Shown in pieces: positions 53,097 through 59,367 of a stretch of 64,000 nucleotides of DNA (positions are counted from its first letter, which is position 1; the number at the start of each line of letters is the position of its first letter). A program made the position numbers and the translations under genes. Below the pieces are notes generated by a model. That model did not search any database and was not told the origin of the DNA. It saw nothing but the letters and a program-made list of their open reading frames with translations. Location of the stretch: the NCBI GenBank assembly GCA_035934555.1, contig DASYXT010000034.1:22471-86470 (forward strand), written 5' to 3'. The stretch comes from DASYXT01 sp035934555. Lineage in GTDB: Bacteria > Verrucomicrobiota > Verrucomicrobiia > Limisphaerales > UBA8199.

Positions 53097-53813
53097 CTAG
53101 GCTCTGACCAGTTGCAAAAAGGGAATGACCCGCTCTTCGAGCTGCTTGGGCGTCCAGTTCATCACCTGTTCAAATTCCACGGCATCGGTGACGTCAAACT
53201 TGCCCGAAGTGATCCTGCGCAGGTTCGCCAAATGCGCGCCGCAGCCGAGTTTTTGGCCGAGCTCATGGGCGATGCTGCGCACGTAAGTTCCCTTTGTGCA
53301 GGCGAGGCGAAAGTGGCCGCAGGGCTCGGAGTAACCCGAAAAACGGAAATTGTAGACGTGGATCAAGCGGGGTTCGCGTTCGACCTCCATGCCTTTTCGC
53401 GCCAGCTTGTAGAGGGGCACGCCGCCTTTCTTGACGGCCGATACCATGGGCGGAATCTGCATCCGATCGCCGATGAATTCCGCCGCGGCCTCATTAAGCT
53501 GATCCAGCGTCAGTAACGGGACCGGCAAAGAAGCCACCAGCTCACCGTCGGCATCATAGCTATCGGTGGTCTCGCCAAACTTGATGGTGCCTTCATACAC
53601 CTTATCGTCGGACATCAGCTTTTCCGACAGCTTGGTTCCGCGGCCGAGCACGACTATTAATAACCCGGTCGCATTCGGGTCGAGCGTGCCGCAGTGGCCC
53701 ACTTTCTTGACATTGAACTGCCGCCGAATCGCATCGACGACGTCATGGGACGTCGGGCCGGCTGGCTTGTCAATCAGCAGCGCGCCATCCAACGCGGTAA
53801 AGGTTTGCATCAT
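53097..53813 (-). CDS. truB: tRNA pseudouridine-55 synthase
   Basis: Makes pseudouridine 55 in the T-loop of tRNA. The 238-residue protein starts MMQTFTALDGALLIDKPAGP and has the catalytic block VGHCGTLDPNATGLLIVVLG, whose Asp attacks the uracil, then KVYEGTIKFGETTDSYD and TYVRSIAHELGQKLGCGAHL. The frame stays open upstream to 54119 through the 48-bp tandem repeats, but the TruB family begins at the Met codons at 53813/53810. The C-terminal extension is short. It forms an operon with ribF. Confidence 0.96.
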   Translation of the reverse strand: MMQTFTALDGALLIDKPAGPTSHDVVDAIRRQFNVKKVGHCGTLDPNATGLLIVVLGRGTKLSEKLMSDDKVYEGTIKFGETTDSYDADGELVASLPVPLLTLDQLNEAAAEFIGDRMQIPPMVSAVKKGGVPLYKLARKGMEVEREPRLIHVYNFRFSGYSEPCGHFRLACTKGTYVRSIAHELGQKLGCGAHLANLRRITSGKFDVTDAVEFEQVMNWTPKQLEERVIPFLQLVRA

Positions 53814-53885
53814 GCTCCGCCCAATAAACCCTTTTTCGGCCGGCGTTGCAACCGTGCCGTCCGGGTGGCTCGAATGGGCTTGTAG

Positions 53886-54029
53886 TGGCGCGCCAGCGTC
53901 TTGGACTGCGCCAGCCCTCTGGCGCTTTCGAATTGGCGCGCCAGCGTCCTGGACTGCGCCAGCCCCCTGGCGCTTTCGAATTGGCGCGCCAGCGTCTTGG
54001 ACTGCGCCAGCCCTCTGGCGCTTTTGAGA
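53886..54029. repeat. Three 48-bp tandem repeats derived from family A, in the truB leader
   Basis: Three direct units start at 53886, 53934 and 53982. Each is 48 bp and nearly identical, opening TGGCGCGCCAGCGTC and containing the hairpin GCGCCAG-CCCT-CTGGCGC. This is the family A hairpin with one base pair swapped on both sides of the stem. They lie 73 bp upstream of the truB start, in the ~420-bp gap before the divergent kinase-fold gene. The unit length is a multiple of three and the truB frame runs through without a stop. I see no gene in the remainder of that gap. Confidence 0.9.
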
Positions 54030-54046
54030 CAGTCGCTTCGGCCGCA

Positions 54047-54080
54047 AGCGCCAGAGCGCCGGCGCAGTCCAAAACCTCGC
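54047..54080. repeat. Inverted family A arm facing the 48-bp tandem repeats
   Basis: A partial arm in the opposite orientation to the tandem units, reading AGCGCCAGAGCGCCGGCGC then AGTCCAAAACCTCGC. With the tandem array it recreates the two-ended layout of family A. It keeps the AGTCCAAAACCTCGC tail seen in copies 1 and 2. One stem position is mismatched. Confidence 0.7.
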
Positions 54081-54237
54081 ACCTGCCAGAAGCTGGTCCG
54101 TGGTGAGGGGGCGGTTCATGGCGAACGCGCATTCGGGGTGGCCTCGCGGCCATGGAAAACCAGTGGCGTCGGTGCCCAGAGCGTGATAAATAAATTTGGT
54201 GCTGAGCAGTTTGAAAGCAGGAAACCCCGCCCAGGCG

Positions 54238-55056
54238 ATGGCGCCGGGGCCGTTTGGGCGGTTTTACCTCCAGGAGCTGATAAACAGCGGCGGCATGGCC
54301 GATATCTGGTTGGCCACCGACGCGCGCAATAAGCCTTATGCGCTGCGCCTCATGCACCCGCGGTATCGCTTCAATTTTCCTGCCCGCCGGCGGTTTCTCC
54401 GCGGCTGCGAGATTTTGTCAAAGATTGCCGACCACGACGGCATCATCGGCTACGTCGAGCACGGCAAGACGAACGGCCAATTATACTTGCTGATGGAGTA
54501 CATCGAAGCGGCGAACCTGAAGGAACTCTACGCCCGGCACGACCCGGTGCTGGTCGAGAATGTGGCGCAGATACTGATCGATATGGCCGAGGCGCTGGAA
54601 CACATGCACAACAACGGGTTCATGCACCTGGATTTCAAGCCGGAGAACGTGCTGGTGACGCCCAATGGCAAAGTGCGGCTGGTGGATTTCGATTTGGCCC
54701 AGCCGATCCCGGAGCAGCCGAAGAAATTTTCGAAGAAGAATCCCGGCACGCCCGCTTACATGCCGCCGGAACAATTGCGCGGCGAACCGATCTCGCATCG
54801 GGCGGATATCTTTTCGTTCGGGGCGACCGCTTACGAGCTGCTCACCAATTCCAAGCCATTCCCGGGCGAGAGCCCGGGCGAAATCCTCAGCAAACAGATC
54901 GCGCGCGAGGAATTCGTCAAACCGCGCGAGCTGAACCCGGACCTGCCGGCCAATCTCGAGAAAGTAGTGCTGCGCTGCCTGGAAACCGAACCGGAGCGGC
55001 GCTACCCCTTTATCGGCGTGATGGTCCGCGAGCTACAAGCGGCGCTCTACGTGTAA
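54238..55056 (+). CDS. Serine/threonine kinase-fold protein with altered catalytic motifs
   Basis: A 272-residue, single-domain, Hanks-type kinase fold with no membrane anchor or sensor. The glycine loop is INSGGMADIWLA. The usual VAIK lysine is replaced by Arg (R37 in YALRLM). The C-helix Glu appears to be E58. The catalytic loop HLDFKPENVLV keeps D132, K134 and N137 but lacks the Arg of HRD. The Mg motif reads DFD (D150) instead of DFG. GTPAYMPPEQL is a normal P+1/APE region. This pattern fits a weak or atypical kinase, or a pseudokinase that binds partners. A TTG at 54196 is a longer start. The neighbours give no pathway. Confidence 0.85.
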   Translation: MAPGPFGRFYLQELINSGGMADIWLATDARNKPYALRLMHPRYRFNFPARRRFLRGCEILSKIADHDGIIGYVEHGKTNGQLYLLMEYIEAANLKELYARHDPVLVENVAQILIDMAEALEHMHNNGFMHLDFKPENVLVTPNGKVRLVDFDLAQPIPEQPKKFSKKNPGTPAYMPPEQLRGEPISHRADIFSFGATAYELLTNSKPFPGESPGEILSKQIAREEFVKPRELNPDLPANLEKVVLRCLETEPERRYPFIGVMVRELQAALYV

Positions 55057-55112
55057 ATGAGCGCACCGGGATATACTAAGCGTTAGGTGTAGAATCGTTA
55101 GACTGGAACGCC

Positions 55113-55808
55113 ATGCGATTTCATTTTTTAGCGATCATCGCGCTTGCGGCTGCTGCTCTCGTTTTGAATGGCGCTAAGGGGTTCGCACAGGTCAACAGCA
55201 CCGCGCCAATCAGAACCAATTTCTTTAGGGGGCCAGCCCTGTCCGCGCAGGAGATGGAGACGGTGATCGAGTTGGCCCGGCAATGTGGCATGGATCAGGC
55301 GGCATCTATCGCCGATGTAATGATCCTCCCCGAAACGAAATCGGTCCCTCGTTCTTTGACAGTCACAAGTACGGAGCACGTAGAAGGCCGAAAAATCTCC
55401 TATTCTTTCGTGCTGGTTGGCTGCACCAACTGGATCCCAGTTGGTCCTGGCGCGAAGCGACTCGGAAAGTTCTATGTGAATCCACCTTACCTGCACACTG
55501 GTGAATTCAGCCTCGTTAGGTTTGGGACGAATGTGCTCAGGCTAAAAGTTTCAAAAGATATCCCGCTGGACCTCGCAGACACCATTATGTCCAGGTTTGC
55601 CAAGCGCGACGTTCGGCTCTCGATCTCTGACCTAAAATCCGACTGGGCCAGATTAGATGCGTCTCACCCCGTCGCGCTCAGCAGGGATCCGGCTACGGGC
55701 AACTTCTGTGTTTCGTTTGGAGATCCGATTATACGCCAACAGATCCCGTTCAGATACATCGGCAACCAAGTAATAATCACCTACATCCCTGGGGAAATAG
55801 TGTATTGA
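55113..55808 (+). CDS. Secreted protein of unknown function
   Basis: A 231-residue protein with a clear signal peptide (FLAIIALAAAALVLNGAKGFAQ). I recognise no domain in the mature part, which is mixed alpha/beta with a Gly/Pro-rich VGPGAKRLGKFYVNPPY and a strand-rich C-terminus (IPFRYIGNQVIITYIPGEIV). Its base composition looks less GC-biased at third positions than its neighbours, which hints at later acquisition or weak selection. It stands alone between the kinase-fold gene and the DUF554 gene. Confidence 0.65.
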   Translation: MRFHFLAIIALAAAALVLNGAKGFAQVNSTAPIRTNFFRGPALSAQEMETVIELARQCGMDQAASIADVMILPETKSVPRSLTVTSTEHVEGRKISYSFVLVGCTNWIPVGPGAKRLGKFYVNPPYLHTGEFSLVRFGTNVLRLKVSKDIPLDLADTIMSRFAKRDVRLSISDLKSDWARLDASHPVALSRDPATGNFCVSFGDPIIRQQIPFRYIGNQVIITYIPGEIVY

Positions 55809-56025
55809 GGAGCGGGAATGGACGCGGTGCCTGTGAAGACATAACTGGTTCTCGCCCTGTGAGGAGATCGATCCGCTCACTGGACGCCTGTGGTATGGTG
55901 CGCGATGGCGCCCGGACTCCTGCAAATGCCCGTCGCTTCCATTTCAAGGCACGTTCCACTATTCCAGCCTTCCCTCTGGCATTCGCCCTTTCCGCACCTG
56001 CCTCCCCGAGCTACCATGAGCTCCC

Positions 56026-56754
56026 ATGCTCGGGACTTTCCTGAACGTCAGCGGCATTGTGGCCGGCGGCCTGCTGGGCCTGGCCGGCAAGCCGAAGCTG
56101 ACCGTTGCCACCGAATCCTGGCTGAAGGTCAGCCTGGCCGCGTTGACGGTATTTTTCGGGCTGCGCCTGGTTTGGATGAGCTTCAATGGCAGTTTGCTGC
56201 ACATGTTGAAGCAACTGGGGCTGCTGCTGCTGGCGCTTTCGCTGGGCAAGATAGCCGGACAGTTGCTCCGGCTGCAGAAATTCTCAAATCGCCTGGGTCA
56301 AAAGGCAAGGGAACGAATCGCGAATGCCAAACCGGGCGCGCCACGCCGCGCGGGCGAAGGGTTCAAAACCTGCGCGGTGCTGTTCTGCGCCGCGCCACTA
56401 GGCATGGCCGGAGCGCTGGCCGACGGCCTGAATCTCTCCGGGTACGCTTACCCGCTGGCGCTCAAAGGAGTGATCGATGGGTTGGCGACGCTGAGCCTGG
56501 CGACCCTGTTCGGTTGGGGTGTGTTATGGTCGGCGTTGCCAGTGTTGGTGTTTGAAGGCGGAATCACGCTGGTGTCAGCGCGCTGGCTCGAGCCGTTTCT
56601 GACCAGCCATTTGCTGTTGGATTCCGTGAATGGTGTTGCCGGCTTGCTGATTTTTTGTGTCGCGCTGGTGATGCTGGGCCTGAAGCGAATCGAGTTGACC
56701 GATTACCTGCCGAGCCTTGTTTTTGCGCCGTTGCTAGCCTGGTTTTTCCGCTGA
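56026..56754 (+). CDS. DUF554-family membrane protein
   Basis: A 242-residue polytopic protein of the DUF554 (YqgA-like) family. MLGTFLNVSGIVAGGLLGL is the characteristic N-terminal helix with paired glycines. FKTCAVLFCAAPLGMAGALADG and LALKGVIDGLATLSLATLFGWG continue the family pattern, and the C-terminus ends in two helices. It has about seven transmembrane segments. The function is unknown; a transport role is often assumed. Confidence 0.88.
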   Translation: MLGTFLNVSGIVAGGLLGLAGKPKLTVATESWLKVSLAALTVFFGLRLVWMSFNGSLLHMLKQLGLLLLALSLGKIAGQLLRLQKFSNRLGQKARERIANAKPGAPRRAGEGFKTCAVLFCAAPLGMAGALADGLNLSGYAYPLALKGVIDGLATLSLATLFGWGVLWSALPVLVFEGGITLVSARWLEPFLTSHLLLDSVNGVAGLLIFCVALVMLGLKRIELTDYLPSLVFAPLLAWFFR

Positions 56755-56872
56755 AGCTGCCACTTGGGGTTACAACCCCATTGAGTGCGCCACCGGTTGC
56801 GGCATCCTCTCAGTCATGCAACACACGCTGACTTCGCCTCCGCCCCGTTCTTCCGGAATGGAATTCACTCCG

Positions 56873-57394
56873 ATGAGTTTCAACGTCGTGATTCTTTACG
56901 AGGATTTTGACACCGGCAAGCAGGCCAAGAAGACCTATGATTTGCTGGTAAAAAACCTGGGTCGGGATTGCCGCTGCAATAACCAGATGTGGAAGTTTGA
57001 CATCCTGACGATCCCCAAACTCCGCGACATCGCGCTCAAAGATGCCGCGCTGGCTGATATCGTCATTCTTTCCTGCCATGGTGAGAATCTGGCGCAACCG
57101 GTACACGACTGGCTCAAAGCGTGGGTGAATTCGCCGACCAATGCCTTGGCGCTAGTCTCTTTGTTTGATTGCCCCCCCGAGCAGACCGGACGCGTCCGCG
57201 AGGTTCGGGCGCAACTGGCCGAATTGGCCAGGCAAGGCGACCTGGAGTTTTTCGCGCAACCGGCTGCCGAATCCACGCTGCGGGAGGCGCCGTGGTTCCA
57301 GAACAGTTCCGATTGGCACAGCCGCACCTTATCGACGCTGGCGGGGACCGTGCAGGAGGATTGGCGTGTTCCCCGCTGGGGGATCAATGAGTAA
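56873..57394 (+). CDS. Conserved hypothetical protein upstream of LigD
   Basis: A 173-residue soluble protein with a Rossmann/receiver-like secondary-structure pattern: SFNVVILYEDFDTGKQA as strand and helix, then LADIVILSCHGEN, then NALALVSLFDCPPE. No conserved phospho-acceptor set is convincing, so I do not call it a response regulator. The N-terminus could be at the ATG at 56816 or 56858, but the first structured strand follows the ATG at 56873. It is separated by 12 bp from the next small gene, so the two are probably co-transcribed with the DNA ligase gene. Confidence 0.62.
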   Translation: MSFNVVILYEDFDTGKQAKKTYDLLVKNLGRDCRCNNQMWKFDILTIPKLRDIALKDAALADIVILSCHGENLAQPVHDWLKAWVNSPTNALALVSLFDCPPEQTGRVREVRAQLAELARQGDLEFFAQPAAESTLREAPWFQNSSDWHSRTLSTLAGTVQEDWRVPRWGINE

Positions 57395-57406
57395 CACATA
57401 GAACGC

Positions 57407-57604
57407 ATGGCTAAAACACTGCCGCCTGAGGAAGATGAGGCCTATCGCCAGGCCTTGCTCGAAACCAACCCCGCCCCGACCACTCCGGGCGAAGCCTTTA
57501 CCCGGGCTTTGAGCGCGCGGCGCGATTCCGCGTTGGAACTGGCGCCCGAGTTGCGCGCCTTTTTCAATCGGGAATTCCCGCAGATGTTTCCTGACCGGCA
57601 ATAG
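57407..57604 (+). CDS. Small hypothetical protein between the orphan and LigD genes
   Basis: A 65-residue acidic, helical protein (LPPEEDEAYRQALLETNPAP, then APELRAFFNREFPQMFPDRQ) with no transmembrane segment or known motif. It is tightly placed 12 bp after the preceding orphan and 26 bp before the LigD-type gene, in the same direction, which is the main reason for believing it. Confidence 0.55.
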   Translation: MAKTLPPEEDEAYRQALLETNPAPTTPGEAFTRALSARRDSALELAPELRAFFNREFPQMFPDRQ

Positions 57605-57630
57605 CGTGCCAGCGGAAGCGTTTTGGTCCT

Positions 57631-59367
57631 GTGGTGCTCCAGGAATATCGGGCAAAGCGCGACTTCAAACGCACGCGAGAACCGCCGCCGCGGCGTGGCC
57701 CAAGCCGGCCCACCGGGCTGTTTGTCGTTCAAAAACACGACGCGACCCGGCTGCATTATGATTTCCGCCTCGAAATGGACGGCGTGCTGAAGTCCTGGGC
57801 CGTGCCCAAGGGGTTCCCGATGAAACGCGGCGATCGCCGCCTGGCCATTCAAGTCGAAGACCACCCCTTCGAGTACCGCGATTTCGAAGGAACGATTCCC
57901 GAGGGCAATTACGGCGCAGGCACCGTGATGGTCTGGGACAGCGGCACGTACGAAGTTTCCGGCGGTGAGCCTGCGCGAGCGCTGGAGGCGGGCAAGCTTC
58001 ATTTGATTTTGCGCGGGCACAAGCTGAAGGGCGAATGGACCCTGGTGCAAATGCGTTCTCGAGGGGAGGACAAACCACAGTGGCTTCTCCTCAAGAGCGG
58101 AGCCGACCTGCCGCCCCTTCCAAGAACCCAGGAAGACCGGTCGGTGCTCACGGGCCGTTCGCTGGCGCAAATCGCCGGTGCCGCTCACAAGCGCGAATGG
58201 CAGAGCAACCGCACCACCGGGGGAAATAATCCGGACCGCATCACCGCCAAGCGCTCTGCAGCGGTGCGGACTGTGCCTCGTGCTGGCGCAGGTTCCCGGC
58301 GGGCCGCGAACTCGACGCGCGAGAGCCCGCCCGGTACCGGACTTACCAAATCCCTCGTTGCGCTGTTGGCGAACCTCCCCTCAGCGCGCCCAGGCTTTGT
58401 GCCGCCAATGAAAGCGGTCCTGGCCGCTCGATTGCCGGAGGGAAGGTCCTGGGTATATGAGATCAAGTTCGATGGGGTTCGCGCGCTGGCGATCAAGGAC
58501 CATGACCGTGTTCGCCTGGTGTCGCGCAATGAGAAAGAGCTTACCACCCAGTACGCGCTGATCAGTAAAGGTGTCGCGATGCTCCCGGTGGAGCAAGCGG
58601 TGCTCGATGGCGAGGTGGTAGCTGTCAATCCCGAGGGAGTTTCCTCGTTCCAATTATTGCAAACGTATCAAAGCGCGCCGGAAAACGAAAAACCGCCGTT
58701 ACTGTTTTATGTCTTCGATGTGTTGAACATCGAAGGCAAGGACGTGACGGCTTTGCCGTTATGGCAGCGCAAGGAAATGGCGGAGAGAATTCTCGGCTCA
58801 GCCTCGCCGGCGATTCGCTTCTCCGGCAGCATTCATACCCAATCGCAGCGGGTGGTGCGCGCCATGCAGGCACGCGGGCTGGAAGGCCTGCTCGCCAAGC
58901 AGAAGGATTCTCCATACCAGGCCGGCAAACGCAGCGGCGCATGGGTCAAATTCAAATGGAGCAACGAGCAGGAATTCGTTATCGGCGGCTATACCGAGCC
59001 AAAGGGCAGCCGCGCCCATTTCGGCGCGCTGCTGGTAGGGTATTACGAGCAGGAAAAACTTATCTTCGCGGCAAAGGTCGGCACCGGCTTTGACGAACGG
59101 CTGCTCAGCTCGCTTTACCAACGCTTTCAAAAACTCATCCGCCCATCCTGTCCATTTGCGAACCTGCCGGAAAAAGTCGCTGTTTCACGGGGACTGACGG
59201 CGCGCGAGATGCGTGCGTGCACCTGGTTGGAGCCCAAACTGGTGTGCCAGGTTCGCTTTGCGGAATGGACTCGCGACGGACACCTGCGCCAGCCGGCCTT
59301 CCTCGGCTTGCGTGAGGACAAGAACCCTCGAGAAGTCGCGCGCGAGAAACCAACCTCAGCCAGTTAA
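57631..59367 (+). CDS. ligD: LigD-type ATP-dependent DNA ligase with 3'-phosphoesterase domain
   Basis: A 578-residue DNA-end repair enzyme. Residues ~25-190 form the 3'-phosphoesterase domain (FVVQKHDATRLHYDFRLE, VPKGFPMKRGDRRLAIQVED, FEGTIPEGNYGAGTVMVWDS) that cleans 3' ends. A low-complexity linker runs ~190-255. The ligase core has the adenylation Lys K279 in YEIKFDGVRALAIKD, LDGEVVAVN, VFDVLNIEGKDV and WVKFKWSNEQEFVIGGYTEP, with an OB fold to the end. The primase/polymerase domain of full-length LigD is absent. Ku is not in the window, so a Ku-dependent end-joining role is inferred from the family only. The start is GTG at 57631 (or 57634). Its stop abuts the gcvP stop. Confidence 0.93.
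   Translation: MVLQEYRAKRDFKRTREPPPRRGPSRPTGLFVVQKHDATRLHYDFRLEMDGVLKSWAVPKGFPMKRGDRRLAIQVEDHPFEYRDFEGTIPEGNYGAGTVMVWDSGTYEVSGGEPARALEAGKLHLILRGHKLKGEWTLVQMRSRGEDKPQWLLLKSGADLPPLPRTQEDRSVLTGRSLAQIAGAAHKREWQSNRTTGGNNPDRITAKRSAAVRTVPRAGAGSRRAANSTRESPPGTGLTKSLVALLANLPSARPGFVPPMKAVLAARLPEGRSWVYEIKFDGVRALAIKDHDRVRLVSRNEKELTTQYALISKGVAMLPVEQAVLDGEVVAVNPEGVSSFQLLQTYQSAPENEKPPLLFYVFDVLNIEGKDVTALPLWQRKEMAERILGSASPAIRFSGSIHTQSQRVVRAMQARGLEGLLAKQKDSPYQAGKRSGAWVKFKWSNEQEFVIGGYTEPKGSRAHFGALLVGYYEQEKLIFAAKVGTGFDERLLSSLYQRFQKLIRPSCPFANLPEKVAVSRGLTAREMRACTWLEPKLVCQVRFAEWTRDGHLRQPAFLGLREDKNPREVAREKPTSAS

Noticed and set aside
52017..53516. 499-codon plus-strand frame over ribF and truB
   Set aside because: Shadow of two well-recognised minus-strand genes, and it also runs through a family B repeat.
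53886..54080. Possible CRISPR array
   Set aside because: The 48-bp units are directly abutting, with no unique spacers and no cas genes; they are tandem duplications of a hairpin.
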